The notes beneath the pieces are model-generated. The model was not told the DNA's origin. It ran no database searches and saw only the letters and a program-made list of their open reading frames with translations. Below, in pieces: positions 7,012 through 15,876 of a DNA stretch of 51,134 nt. The translations under genes and the position numbers were made by a program. Position 1 is the first letter of the stretch. Every line of letters starts with the position of its first letter. Source of the DNA: an uncultured Lachnospiraceae bacterium (GTDB taxonomy: Bacteria > Bacillota > Clostridia > Lachnospirales > Lachnospiraceae); NCBI GenBank assembly GCA_947382415.1, contig CANCYO010000015.1:1-51134 (forward strand). Reading direction: 5' to 3'.

Positions 7012-8097
7012 CTAAATCATTCCCTGTTTCAGAATTTCCTCATACACCCTCAGTACATTCCCGCCAAATATCAAATCCAGCTCTCTCTCCGTAAATCCGG
7101 CCTCATGCAGGGCGTCCCAAAGACGCTCCATGCTCTGCGCCCCCGGCAGCTCCCTGTTGGTGTCAATACCGTCAAAATCACTGCCAAGGCCCAGCACCTC
7201 TACGCCGCCCACTCTGACGATATGCTTTGCATGGCGCACCACCGATTCAATCGTGCCCGGGTTCTCCCGTCCGGCAGGCACAGTCTCCAGAAAATCCGCA
7301 CAGAAATTAAGGCCCATGCAGCCGCCCCGCTCCGAGAGCTTCCGTATCATATCGTCCGTCAGATTCCGCACACAGCCACACACCTCTCTGGCATTGGAAT
7401 GACTGGCCACAAAGGGCTTTCGGGTGTGCTGCAGCACGTCGTAAAATCCCGCATCCGACAGATGCGATACATCCACGATCATACCCATCCGCTCCATGCA
7501 GTCCACGAACTCCAGCCCCCGCTCCGTAAGTCCCCGCTCTGTATCAGGAGTACCCAGATACTGTGCCAGAGCAGCCTGAATATCCGTTTTCTCTGCCTCG
7601 GTACAGCCGCCCTCCCGCAGTCGCTTACAGCGCGCCCAGACCTGCTTACCAATCCGGCTGTCCAGATTGGGATAGCCCAGCTCATTGGGGTAATTCCAAG
7701 TCAGCGTCAGCATCCGCACACCCATCTCATAGAGACGCTTCAGTTTCTCCAGATCTCCCTGGCAGACCGCTCCCTCCTCAACAGTAAGCAGCGCCGACAG
7801 TTTTCCTGCGGCGCGGTTCTTTGCGATATCCTCAAAGCGATACACCGGAGCCACAATATCCTCGTTGGCCGCCAATTCTTCCCGATACACCTCATACAGG
7901 GCGCAGACCTCGTCCCAAGGGGAATATTTCTCTCCTGCATCCACAAACAACGCAAAATTCTGGAGCAGATATCCGCTGCCGCGCATACGCTCCAAATCAA
8001 TGTGAAGCGTATTGTTCCGAAGCGCACAGGACTCTCCCTGCCTTCTGTACTTCAATATCTCCGATATGGTGTCACAGTGCATATCAACAAGCTTCAT
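7012..8097 (-). CDS. M19 (membrane/renal-type) dipeptidase
   Basis: A 361-residue zinc dipeptidase of family M19. Metal-binding motifs are present in order: DMHCDT at the N-terminus, the bridging glutamate in LTVEEGAV near residue 115, VSHLSDAG near 210, ASHSNAR near 230 and GSDFDGID near 300. Bacterial members hydrolyse dipeptides, including some with D-residues, and serve in peptide or cell-wall turnover. There is no signal peptide, so it is probably cytosolic. I chose ATG 8097, which has GGAGG six bases upstream; a TTG at 8112 is in frame but would overlap that site. The upstream uracil permease gene is 120 bases away. Confidence 0.93.
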   Translation of the reverse strand: MKLVDMHCDTISEILKYRRQGESCALRNNTLHIDLERMRGSGYLLQNFALFVDAGEKYSPWDEVCALYEVYREELAANEDIVAPVYRFEDIAKNRAAGKLSALLTVEEGAVCQGDLEKLKRLYEMGVRMLTLTWNYPNELGYPNLDSRIGKQVWARCKRLREGGCTEAEKTDIQAALAQYLGTPDTERGLTERGLEFVDCMERMGMIVDVSHLSDAGFYDVLQHTRKPFVASHSNAREVCGCVRNLTDDMIRKLSERGGCMGLNFCADFLETVPAGRENPGTIESVVRHAKHIVRVGGVEVLGLGSDFDGIDTNRELPGAQSMERLWDALHEAGFTERELDLIFGGNVLRVYEEILKQGMI

Positions 8098-8217
8098 TCC
8101 GCTCCTCCGCAAATCCTGCTTCCCGGATTCGCTTCCGTTATGCTCATATCTAATATATTCACATTTATTACATTCGCTGCCATGATTTTTGCATTTATGA
8201 TATTCCCTATTGCAACT

Positions 8218-9546
8218 TTACTTTCTCCGCCCCTGCGCATCCTTGTCAGGCAGAACCGCATTCAATATGATCCCGGCCAACGCTCCCACTGCCAGACCCG
8301 ACAGGCTGATGGTGAGCTCTCCCACCTGAAAGGCAATTGCGCCAGCCGCACTGTATTTGATGCCGATGGACAGCACCAGTATCAGCGCCGCAATGATGAT
8401 ATTACGGCTCCGGGAGAAATCCACCCTGCTCTCCACCACATTGCGGACACCCACCGCGGAGATCATGCCGTAGAGCACCAGCGATACGCCGCCCACCGTG
8501 GCGGTTGGCATACAGCCGATCAATGTGGCCACCTTGGGCGAGAAGGAAAACAGGATCGCAAAGCCCGCGGCAAGCCGGATGACCATGGGGTCAAACACCT
8601 TGGTGAGGGACAAAACTCCCGTGTTCTCCCCATAGGTGGTATTGGCCGGAGCGCCGAACAGAGAGGCAAGGATCGTGGCGGCTCCATCCCCCAGCAAAGT
8701 GCGGTGCAGACCCGGATTCTCAATATAGTTTCTGTCCACAGTAGAGGAAATAGCTGAGATATCACCGATATGTTCCACGATGGTGGCAAGCGCCAGCGGC
8801 ATGATGGTAATGACGGCGGTGATCATCAGAGATACATCACCGTCCTTGAAGATCGAAAACACCGTAGCGTCCCAATGGATGGGCAGCCCGATCCAGTCCG
8901 CCTGCGCCACGGGTGTAAAATCCACGCGCCCCAGCACAGCCGCCAACAGATAAGAACCCGCCACACCGATGATGATGGGCACGATCTTTACCATACCTCT
9001 GCCCCAGATATTACAGATCACCACCAGTGCGATGGCCACCACAGCGATGAGCCAGTCTGCCGAACAATTGTCGATAGCCGTCTGGGACAGCGTGAGGCCG
9101 ATGGCGATGATAAGCGGCCCTGTGACGATGGGCGGGAAAAAGCGCATCACCTTCTCCGCGCCAAAGAGTTTGATCAACAGCGCCAGAAGCAGATACAGAA
9201 GCCCGGAACAGGCTACGCCGAAGCACGCATAGGGCAGCAGCTCTGTGTTGGGCGCACCGTCCACCATGGGAGCAATGGCCCAGTAGCCTCCCAGAAAAGC
9301 AAAAGAAGAGCCCAAAAACGCCGGGACTCTGCCTTTGGTGATCAAATGAAATAAAAGTGTACCAAGACCTGCAAAAAGCAGTGTTGTGGACACATCCAGT
9401 CCTGTCAGCATGGGCACCAGTATCGTCGCGCCAAACATGGCAAACATATGCTGCAGCCCCAGTATTGCCACTCTGGGCGTCCCCAGACCCCTGACGTCGT
9501 AAATGCCCTTCTCACCCAATACCGGCCTTTTGTTCTTCCCACTCAT
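8218..9546 (-). CDS. uraA: uracil/xanthine permease (NCS2 family)
   Basis: A 442-residue multi-pass transporter of the nucleobase:cation symporter-2 family. Features are LGLQHMFAMFGATILVP near residue 30, the loop FLGSSFAFLGGYWA, the SDWLIAV region and the NTTYGENTGVLSLTKV signature (family form: Q/N-x-x-Y-x-E-N-x-G-x) around residue 300. Twelve to fourteen hydrophobic helices are expected. UraA/PyrP-type members import uracil with protons; xanthine or urate transporters are the alternative, so substrate choice is moderate. A good Shine-Dalgarno (GGAGGAG) precedes the ATG. A promoter with near-consensus elements lies just upstream, inside the end of the preceding SGNH gene. Confidence 0.9.
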   Translation of the reverse strand: MSGKNKRPVLGEKGIYDVRGLGTPRVAILGLQHMFAMFGATILVPMLTGLDVSTTLLFAGLGTLLFHLITKGRVPAFLGSSFAFLGGYWAIAPMVDGAPNTELLPYACFGVACSGLLYLLLALLIKLFGAEKVMRFFPPIVTGPLIIAIGLTLSQTAIDNCSADWLIAVVAIALVVICNIWGRGMVKIVPIIIGVAGSYLLAAVLGRVDFTPVAQADWIGLPIHWDATVFSIFKDGDVSLMITAVITIMPLALATIVEHIGDISAISSTVDRNYIENPGLHRTLLGDGAATILASLFGAPANTTYGENTGVLSLTKVFDPMVIRLAAGFAILFSFSPKVATLIGCMPTATVGGVSLVLYGMISAVGVRNVVESRVDFSRSRNIIIAALILVLSIGIKYSAAGAIAFQVGELTISLSGLAVGALAGIILNAVLPDKDAQGRRK

Positions 9547-9613
9547 GAAATGCTCCTCCTCCGCACCGTCGGACTATACTGCCGACCGCTCCTATGATTT
9601 CATACCTTTTTCC

Positions 9614-9642
9614 ATCATATCGGGTCTAAGGAGAAACGTCAA
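9614..9642 (-). promoter_or_regulatory. promoter of the uracil permease gene
   Basis: On the minus strand TTGACG (9642-9637), a 17-base spacer and TATGAT (9619-9614). The -35 lies within the last codons of the SGNH gene. The transcript would have an untranslated leader of about 60 bases, containing a short GGTCGG / CCGAC hairpin. No PyrR site or purine riboswitch was recognised. Confidence 0.65.
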
Positions 9643-10738
9643 GTGTCACAGCGTGAGTTTTCAGATAGTCCTTCCACAGCGGGATATACTGAGCTTTCAA
9701 ATGCACTCCGTCATAAGTGTAGTCCGCCTTCATGGCCCCGTTCTCATCACACACTGCCTGATTGACATCCAGATAAAAAATGCGCTCGCCGTCCGCCAGT
9801 GCGGCAATGCCCTCGTTGCGGACATTGATGCCCTCATTGGTTATATAATCGCCCTGAGAAGAGCGCTCATCCGTGACGCACATAATGCTCTGCAGGTAGA
9901 TGATCGCATCCGGCTGCAGCTCCTGAATATGAGTCACACACTCCGCGTATTTCTCCAGAAAGGTCTCCGGCGTCCCGGTTCCCATCTCATTGATGCCGAT
10001 CATCAGATAGACCTTGGCAAACTGATTCTGGGAAAGCGCCTCCTCCACCGTTATCTTTTTCTTCTTCTGACCGGGAACAGGCACAATCTTACTCGTAAAC
10101 AGCTTGTGTACAGTCAGTCCGGTGGACGCGTAAAAGGTACTGGTCTCCTCCAGTCCTCCATACTCGAACAATCCCACTGTGCGGGAGTCGCCGATAAATA
10201 CCGCATCCGCAAAATAATCGTCCTCCACCGTCTGATAACTCACACCCTCGGGCTCCTCCGATCCGGTCTCATCCTCCGGCTCTGAGCCCGGAAATTCTCC
10301 TTCTTTCGGGGGATTCTCCCCGTTCCCCTGAAGCTTCTCTCCATCTCCGGGAAGCTTCTCATCTCCCTGTGGTTCCCCGTCTCCCTGATAATTCCCGTCT
10401 CCCTGTGGCTCCCCGTCACCCTGAAGATTCTGCTGCTGTCCCGGACCGCCGCTCTCATTGTGATCTGTATTCCCGTCCTTTGCCGGTCCGCGGCTGTCGC
10501 CCCAAAGACCTGCGGACGCGCTGAATGCACTGAAAAGCTTTTTCCCGCCGCTCACCAGCGGATCCGTATACATATTCCAACTGCCTGTAACCGTCAGAAA
10601 GATACAGCCAAACAACACCAGAAACAGCGGGTATATCTTATCCGCGGCAGAGGACTTTCTCCGCCTGCCGCGTTGTAATTGCCCGTCCTGTAACTTGCCG
10701 TCCTGTAATTGCCCGTCTATCGCTCTGCTTCGCGCCAT
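9626..10738 (-). CDS. membrane-anchored SGNH/GDSL-family hydrolase
   Basis: A 370-residue protein with three parts. Residues 1-55 hold a basic, repeat-bearing cytosolic tail and one transmembrane segment (YPLFLVLFGCIFLTVTG). Residues 55-165 are a low-complexity Gly/Asp/Glu/Pro linker of hexapeptide repeats. The rest is an SGNH hydrolase domain with the catalytic serine in FIGDSRTVG, an MIGINEMG block III and the YDGVHLK block V carrying the Asp-His pair. SGNH proteins next to an MBOAT protein act with it to move acyl groups onto extracytoplasmic polysaccharides; this is the likely role. I chose ATG 10738, which has AGGAG five bases upstream, over TTG 10753. It follows the MBOAT gene by a short gap in one operon. 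Confidence 0.88.
   Translation of the reverse strand: MARSRAIDGQLQDGKLQDGQLQRGRRRKSSAADKIYPLFLVLFGCIFLTVTGSWNMYTDPLVSGGKKLFSAFSASAGLWGDSRGPAKDGNTDHNESGGPGQQQNLQGDGEPQGDGNYQGDGEPQGDEKLPGDGEKLQGNGENPPKEGEFPGSEPEDETGSEEPEGVSYQTVEDDYFADAVFIGDSRTVGLFEYGGLEETSTFYASTGLTVHKLFTSKIVPVPGQKKKKITVEEALSQNQFAKVYLMIGINEMGTGTPETFLEKYAECVTHIQELQPDAIIYLQSIMCVTDERSSQGDYITNEGINVRNEGIAALADGERIFYLDVNQAVCDENGAMKADYTYDGVHLKAQYIPLWKDYLKTHAVTLDVSP
10321..10431 (-). repeat. 18-bp tandem repeats encoding hexapeptides
   Basis: About six imperfect 18-base units, best seen at 10360-10377, 10378-10395, 10396-10413 and 10414-10431. They encode repeats of the form GDGEPQ / GDGNYQ in the SGNH protein linker. Units are in frame, so copy-number change alters linker length without frameshift. 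Confidence 0.85.
10674..10718 (-). repeat. 15-bp tandem repeat near the SGNH N-terminus
   Basis: Three near-identical 15-base units (10674-10688, 10689-10703, 10704-10718), each encoding a pentapeptide of the LQDGQ/K type in the predicted cytosolic tail before the transmembrane segment. Confidence 0.8.
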
Positions 10739-10774
10739 CTTCTCTCCTGCCAATCTTCCTCACAACCTTCCTGT

Positions 10775-12184
10775 CTAAAAATTTGAGTACAGGAAGGGAT
10801 TGTTGCCCTCAACCATAATCCGCCACACGCAGAACCAGAACAACGCCGCCAGCGCCACATTGGCTACCATACTGTCCCGGAATCTGCGATAGAGCCTCCG
10901 TATAACCGGGGTGCATGCCAGGATGCAAAGCACAAACAGTCCGCCGTAGGTATGCAGCGCCCTGCCCCAATCATTCTGAAACACCATATACCGGGGTGCC
11001 GCGCCGAACATCCTCCCCAGATACACGGCCAACTCCCGCACATCCGTGATGGCAAAGCACATCCATGTGACGGGAATCACTGCCCACAGATACAGATGCG
11101 GAAACACTGTGAGCTGCTTCCAGATACTCTCACCGCCCACGGGATGCCGCTCCAGAAAAGTCTGTACCTGCCGTTCCATAACGATCAGCGCCCACAACAG
11201 GATGCCCCACAGCAGGAAATTCCCCTTTCCGCCGTGCCACAAACCTGTCAGCGCCCACACGATCAGCAGATTCCTCACCGTACACAGCTCGCCCCTGCGA
11301 TTGCCTCCCAGAGGGATATAGACATATTCGCAAAACCACCGGCCCAGAGTAATATGCCATCTGCGGTAAAAGTCGCGCACAGATCTGGCCATATAAGGCG
11401 TCCTGAAATTGTCCGGCAAGGAAAATCCCATCATCCCTCCAAGTCCCATGGCCATGAGGGAATAACCGCTGAAGTCAAAATAGATTTTCATGGAATAGGC
11501 AAAAGCCCCCAGCCACGCCAGCGGCGTGGAGATACTCTCGAATCCCCGCACCTGCACATCGTTCCACAAAAGCCCTATCCGATCCGCCAACAGTACCTTC
11601 GCTGCCAGCCCCAGCGTAAACAGCTTCAGTCCGTGCTGCACATTGCGCCAGGACAAATGCCTGTTTTCCAAAGCCTCCGACACTTCCCCATAACTTACGA
11701 TAGGCCCGGAAACCAGCTTTGGGAACATGGTAATATAGACCGCAAACCTGACAAAAGAACGCTCCGCCGGCGCCTCCCCGCGGCAGACGTCTATCAGATA
11801 CGACATGATCTGAAATGTATAAAAACTCAGTCCCAGCGGAAGTATCTCTCCCGATGTCTTAAATAAGAGCAATGTGCCCAGGTTGCCCGCCAATGCAAAA
11901 AACAGCACCGCCTTTCGCCACTCTCTGCGATTCGCCTCTCTGTACCTCAGCTCGGCGCTGCGTTTATTTTTATAATTTACTCCCGCTCCCAAAAACCTTC
12001 CCACAAAGTAATTTACCACAACGGACGCCAACAAAAGCGGCAGATAGCGCGCCTCGCCCAATGTATAAAAAACAAGGCTTCCCGCGAGAAGCGTGATATT
12101 TTTACAGCGTTTGGGGGTCACTCCGTACAGAATGAAAAAAAACGGAAGGAAAAAGAGCAGAAATTCAATACTGCTAAACACCAA
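10775..12184 (-). CDS. MBOAT family O-acyltransferase (AlgI/DltB/PatA-like)
   Basis: A 469-residue multi-pass membrane protein of the MBOAT family. Family hallmarks are VFSSIEFLLFFLPFFF at the N-terminus, the LPLGLSFYTFQIMSYLIDVCRG block, a SGP motif, FRTPYMARSVRDFYRRWHITLG and the LTGLWHG motif with the catalytic histidine near residue 320. These proteins carry acyl, usually acetyl, groups across the membrane to modify polysaccharides or teichoic acids. Together with the downstream SGNH protein it forms a two-gene O-acylation module; the acceptor polymer is unknown and no glycan cluster is adjacent. The start appears to be TTG at 12184 (then GTG), with AAAGGA upstream at a long spacing; no ATG fits better. 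Confidence 0.92.
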   Translation of the reverse strand: MVFSSIEFLLFFLPFFFILYGVTPKRCKNITLLAGSLVFYTLGEARYLPLLLASVVVNYFVGRFLGAGVNYKNKRSAELRYREANRREWRKAVLFFALAGNLGTLLLFKTSGEILPLGLSFYTFQIMSYLIDVCRGEAPAERSFVRFAVYITMFPKLVSGPIVSYGEVSEALENRHLSWRNVQHGLKLFTLGLAAKVLLADRIGLLWNDVQVRGFESISTPLAWLGAFAYSMKIYFDFSGYSLMAMGLGGMMGFSLPDNFRTPYMARSVRDFYRRWHITLGRWFCEYVYIPLGGNRRGELCTVRNLLIVWALTGLWHGGKGNFLLWGILLWALIVMERQVQTFLERHPVGGESIWKQLTVFPHLYLWAVIPVTWMCFAITDVRELAVYLGRMFGAAPRYMVFQNDWGRALHTYGGLFVLCILACTPVIRRLYRRFRDSMVANVALAALFWFCVWRIMVEGNNPFLYSNF

Positions 12185-12404
12185 GAATAATCACATCTTT
12201 CCTTTTATCTCTGCCTATAATACTATCTTGAAATTCGACACAATACAACAAAATTTTTCTTAATTTTCACTTACAATTCGTTACAAACCTGTAATATTTA
12301 TGTAATGTTGCCAGAAATTATGTTTTGAAGTAAAATAAGATTAGAAGTCCATAAGATTAAAAGATCGTTCAAAATAGTCAGGCCAGGGCCGGAAAGGAAC
12401 CCAG

Positions 12405-13163
12405 ATGAAAGAACAGTTATACACAATTCCCTTAAACGATGCCGTAAATGCCAGAGATGAATGCCCTTTTTGCTTTATAGAACGCAACATTGAACAGGAT
12501 CTTCTTGACTTTGTGCTGGGAAGCGGCTCCTCTTACATGGAGGCGGACATTCGCGATATGACGGACCGGGCGGGTTTTTGCCAGACTCATTTCCAGAAAA
12601 TGTTCGACTATGGCAACACCCTGGGCAACGCCTGGATCTTAAAGACGCATTACATGCGCGTAATAGATGAAATGAAAAAAGAATTTGCCGGTTTTAAACC
12701 GGGCAAAACCTCCCTGAAAAACAAGTTGAAAAAATCCGGCGAAGGCAATGCCCTGAGCATGTGGGTGCGCAAAAAGGAAAAATCCTGCTATATCTGCGAT
12801 CACTATGCGGAAACCTATGAACGCTATCTGGACACGTTCTTCTACCTCTACAAAAACGATGAAGAATTCCGGAAAAAGGTCCGGGAGAGCAAAGGCTTCT
12901 GCCTGCCTCATTTCGGCGACGTGTGCGAGGCGGCGGACAGCAAACTCCCCGACAAAGAAAAGGAAGCCTTCTACGCCATGCTGTTTGAACTGATGGAGAA
13001 CAATATGAGCCGTGTGGCCGGCGATGTGGCCTGGATGGTGGAAAAGTTCGACTATCGTAACAAGGATGCGGACTGGAAGGACTCCAAAGACGCCATTCAG
13101 CGAGGTATGCAGAAATTAAAGGGCGGTTATCCCGCCGACCCCGACTACAAGATGCAAAAATAG
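12405..13163 (+). CDS. DUF6062 family protein
   Basis: A 252-residue soluble protein matching the Clostridia family I know as DUF6062. It begins with YTIPLNDA, then CPFC near residue 22, a GFCQTHF motif near 64, a second CYIC near 128 and GFCLPHF near 166. The duplicated Cys-x2-Cys ... FC-x2-H layout suggests two metal-binding half-sites, each made of a CxxC and a C/H pair. The function is unknown. AAAGGA six bases before the ATG supports the start. It runs divergently from the MBOAT gene and converges with the TetR gene, leaving only 10 bases between their ends. Confidence 0.85.
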   Translation: MKEQLYTIPLNDAVNARDECPFCFIERNIEQDLLDFVLGSGSSYMEADIRDMTDRAGFCQTHFQKMFDYGNTLGNAWILKTHYMRVIDEMKKEFAGFKPGKTSLKNKLKKSGEGNALSMWVRKKEKSCYICDHYAETYERYLDTFFYLYKNDEEFRKKVRESKGFCLPHFGDVCEAADSKLPDKEKEAFYAMLFELMENNMSRVAGDVAWMVEKFDYRNKDADWKDSKDAIQRGMQKLKGGYPADPDYKMQK

Positions 13164-13173
13164 ATCAGAGTTT

Positions 13174-13785
13174 TTATATACCAGCCTTGTCGTACACCAG
13201 CTTTTTCATCATATCCAGATAGCCGCAGATCTCCCGGTACAGCATCTCCGGCTGGAAGGAGGCATCCAGAAAACGCTCCGTCATCAGCCCTTTGACGGTG
13301 AGATCCATCATGGTGCGGAGCTTTTCCCCCTCCACTCCCGCGGGCAGTCCGGTGTAATCCGCACGTCCGTAGATGTCCTCATAGGTGTTCAGCAGCATAT
13401 TGCGCTTTTCCTCCACCGCCAGCAGCGCCTCGCTGACATCCTCGGCCATGGAACGGTTCAAAAACTGCTGCATATATGGATATTCCCGCATGGCGCGCAT
13501 ACGAGCGGCCTCAGCCTGCCTGATCAGCTCAAACAGATCCGTCTCCTCCGCGGACACATTGCCCAGCTCCAGTATCATATAGCGCACACTGTAATCATAT
13601 ACAAAGGTATAGACCCCCAGCTTACTCTCAAAATAATGGAACAGCAGACCCTTGCTGATACCGGCCTCCCGGACGATATCGTCCGTGCTGGCATGGCGGT
13701 AGCCATGCAGGGCAAAGGTTTTCAATGCCGCATTGATCATTCTATCCTGTTTTTCTTTTTTTAAGTTGAAAAACTTGCCGTTCAT
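13174..13785 (-). CDS. TetR/AcrR family transcriptional regulator
   Basis: A 203-residue TetR-type repressor. The N-terminal helix-turn-helix reads DRMINAALKTFALHGYRHAS, then TDDIVREAGISKGLLFHYF, the family signature. The C-terminal 140 residues are the ligand/dimer domain with no recognisable ligand class. I placed the start at ATG 13785, with GGAG nine bases upstream. The frame is open further upstream to 13920, but those 45 residues are basic, do not belong to TetR proteins and overlap the region containing the promoter of the + strand gene at 13982. Divergent placement suggests it may control that gene or itself; no operator could be defined by eye. Confidence 0.88.
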   Translation of the reverse strand: MNGKFFNLKKEKQDRMINAALKTFALHGYRHASTDDIVREAGISKGLLFHYFESKLGVYTFVYDYSVRYMILELGNVSAEETDLFELIRQAEAARMRAMREYPYMQQFLNRSMAEDVSEALLAVEEKRNMLLNTYEDIYGRADYTGLPAGVEGEKLRTMMDLTVKGLMTERFLDASFQPEMLYREICGYLDMMKKLVYDKAGI

Positions 13786-13981
13786 CTGTCTGTACTCCAT
13801 TCCTGGCGGGATTCCTGCGCGGACTTTTTTTAGTTTAGCACACTCGGGAGCAGCTTTCAACCGCAAAGGAGAACCATAAAAAATGAAATTTTTAAAAACT
13901 TGCACATATTCTCTTTTCAATTCCGCAAAATAGTATTAATATAGAATCAAGAAGCTGGTATTTATTGGAAAGGAGTCAAAC

Positions 13982-14383
13982 ATGGCAAAAAAGTTTGGTA
14001 AATTCTTATTATTCACCGCAGCAGTCGGTGCTGCCGGCGCAGCCGCTTACTATTATATGCAGAAGAAGGATGCCGCTCTCCTAAACGAGACTGATGAGGA
14101 CTACGACGATTTCAGCGAGGATACGGACGACAGCGCCTCCCGTACTTATGTGCCCCTGAGTCATGAGAATGCTCCTGAACAGGAAGCCGATGCTGCCCCG
14201 ACGGCAGACAGCTCCAAGGCGGACAATTTCTTCACACCGCTCTCCGAGAAGGTGTCCCAGGCGGCAGAGACGGTCAAGGAAGACGCTCAGGCAGCCGTCG
14301 AGGAATTCTTCGACGAGGATGCGCCTGCAGAGACCGAGACCTCTGAAGAGTTTTTTGATGACGGGGATGCATCCGCAAAATAA
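13982..14383 (+). CDS. small membrane-anchored acidic protein
   Basis: A 133-residue protein: a basic start (MAKKFGKF), one hydrophobic Ala/Gly-rich helix at about residues 8-26 ending in AAYYYMQKK, then a highly acidic, disordered tail rich in Asp, Glu, Ala and Ser with a short amphipathic helix (LSEKVSQAAETVKEDAQAAVEEFF). The layout resembles YtxH-type and related small envelope proteins of Firmicutes; no function can be given. AAAGGAG six bases before the ATG marks the start. It stands alone, divergent from the TetR gene, and a good terminator follows. Confidence 0.85.
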   Translation: MAKKFGKFLLFTAAVGAAGAAAYYYMQKKDAALLNETDEDYDDFSEDTDDSASRTYVPLSHENAPEQEADAAPTADSSKADNFFTPLSEKVSQAAETVKEDAQAAVEEFFDEDAPAETETSEEFFDDGDASAK

Positions 14384-14427
14384 CACAGAACTAACACACA
14401 AAACCGTAACACAGAATCAACAGCCCG

Positions 14428-14460
14428 GAAGCGTGGTCACAGCCACGCTTCTTTTAATTT
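14428..14460 (+). terminator. intrinsic terminator after the acidic protein gene
   Basis: A nine-base-pair stem GAAGCGTGG / CCACGCTTC with a six-base loop is followed by TTTTAATTTT on the plus strand. The stop codon of the convergent MocR gene lies in the loop. Confidence 0.85.
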
Positions 14461-15843
14461 TCCGACTCCCTCTGTGATTGCGCTCTCTTCCATGGCTCCA
14501 AATCCCAGAAGCACCGTGGCATGTCCCATTACTGCCTCCACACAATGCTGCGACATACCATAGACTCTCACACCAAACTCTGCCGCCCGGCCCAGAAGCT
14601 CTTCTTCCCCGCAGTCTCCTCTGGCGGTAAGCAAAAGGTGCAGCCCCGCATGCTCCCCCGATACCGCAAAGCTCTTCTCAAAGGGCACAAGCTCCTGCAG
14701 CAGCAGATCATGCTTGGCGCGGTAGATCTTGCGCATCTTGTTCAGATGCCGCTCAAAATACCCGTCCCTGATAAACTCATTCAAAACCCTCTGATCGATA
14801 CGTGATACCGTGCAGGAATAAAAATAGCAGTCCCGTCTATAGACCTCCAGCAATTTCCTGGGCAGCACCATATAGCTGACACGGATAGCCGGCGCAATGG
14901 CCTTGGAAAACGTACCGATATAAATGACCTTTCCGTGCTCGTCGCTGGACTGCAGAGAGGGGACGGGCTTGCCCCGGTAACGGAATTCGCTGTCATAATC
15001 ATCCTCTATCAGATACCGGTCCGGTGCGCCATCCGCCCACTTTAAGAGCTCTGTCCTGCGCCCGATGGGCATCACCGTTCCCACCGGAAACTGATGGGAG
15101 GGCATCACATACGCCACCCGGGCTCCGCTCCGCTCCAACGCATTTACCTTCATGCCGCTCTCATCCATGGGAACTGTCACCACCGGATAGGCAAAGGAAT
15201 GAAAGATCCTCCAGGTCCTCATATAGGTGGGATTCTCCATGGCAATCCCCACATGCCGCCCCAGTATCTTCTCCAAAAGCATCAGAAGATAATCGTTTCC
15301 CGCCCCCACGATGATCTGCTCCGGCGAACAGTTCACACCCCGGGAAGAATGCAGATAACGGCAGATGGTAAGGCGCAGATCCCCGTCTCCCTGGGGCTCC
15401 CCACGGGAAAAGAGCTCACTGTTCCCATCATTCAGAATGTTCTTGGTAATGCGTTTCCACACGCTGAAGGGAAAACCCGACATATCGATTCCATGGGGAG
15501 AAAAATCATACTGCCAGACGGCGTTCTCCTGCGCCCTGCAGGCATCCTCCCGCTCCGGCACACCCTTTTCCCCGGATTCCAACTGCAGAAGCTCCTCTAT
15601 GGGACATACAAAATACCCTCTATAGGGCTGCGCCTCGATATAACCCTCACTCTGAAGCTGATCGTAGGCATAATCCACGGTACTGCGGGCCACCTGCAGA
15701 TATTCCGCCAGAGAACGTGTGGAGGGAAGCCGCTCTCCCGCGAGCAGCCTCCCTTCCCATATCTCATGCCGGATGTGCTCATAAATCTGCTCATACAGGC
15801 ACTTTTCACTGTTCAATTGCAGCCGGATCGTCATATCATACAT
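14437..15843 (-). CDS. MocR/PdxR-type GntR regulator with aminotransferase domain
   Basis: A 468-residue fusion. Residues 1-75 are a GntR winged helix (YEQIYEHIRHEIWEGRL, then RLPSTRSLAEYLQVARSTVDYAYDQL). Residues 110-468 are a fold-type I aminotransferase domain with IEDDYDSEFRY and the PLP lysine in IGTFSKAIAPAIR. MocR proteins use PLP bound in the aminotransferase-like domain as an effector; PdxR members activate vitamin B6 synthesis, others control amino-acid or GABA genes. No pdxST or other obvious target lies nearby. It is the last gene of the minus-strand run starting at 24577, 33 bases behind the DUF2225 gene. The ATG at 15843 has only a weak ribosome-binding site; ATG 15834 (MTIRL) is the alternative. 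Confidence 0.9.
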   Translation of the reverse strand: MYDMTIRLQLNSEKCLYEQIYEHIRHEIWEGRLLAGERLPSTRSLAEYLQVARSTVDYAYDQLQSEGYIEAQPYRGYFVCPIEELLQLESGEKGVPEREDACRAQENAVWQYDFSPHGIDMSGFPFSVWKRITKNILNDGNSELFSRGEPQGDGDLRLTICRYLHSSRGVNCSPEQIIVGAGNDYLLMLLEKILGRHVGIAMENPTYMRTWRIFHSFAYPVVTVPMDESGMKVNALERSGARVAYVMPSHQFPVGTVMPIGRRTELLKWADGAPDRYLIEDDYDSEFRYRGKPVPSLQSSDEHGKVIYIGTFSKAIAPAIRVSYMVLPRKLLEVYRRDCYFYSCTVSRIDQRVLNEFIRDGYFERHLNKMRKIYRAKHDLLLQELVPFEKSFAVSGEHAGLHLLLTARGDCGEEELLGRAAEFGVRVYGMSQHCVEAVMGHATVLLGFGAMEESAITEGVGKLKEAWL

Positions 15844-15876
15844 GGCTATCTGTCTCTTGACCTCATCGTCCCGTCA

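Noticed and set aside
7105..8757. A 550-codon plus-strand open frame opposite the dipeptidase and permease genes
   Set aside because: It covers two clear minus-strand genes with family motifs, lacks a ribosome-binding site and reads as a His/Arg/Gln-rich reverse-frame shadow.
9547..9625. Possible purine or pyrimidine riboswitch before the permease gene
   Set aside because: Only a short GGTCGG/CCGAC hairpin is visible; no purine aptamer core or PyrR-binding consensus was recognised.
10321..10431. Tandem units considered as a CRISPR array
   Set aside because: Contiguous 18-bp in-frame coding repeats without spacers; there are no cas genes.
13786..13920. N-terminal extension of the TetR protein
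   Set aside because: Not TetR-like, no start signal, and it overlaps the likely promoter area of the divergent gene; the ATG at 13785 is better.
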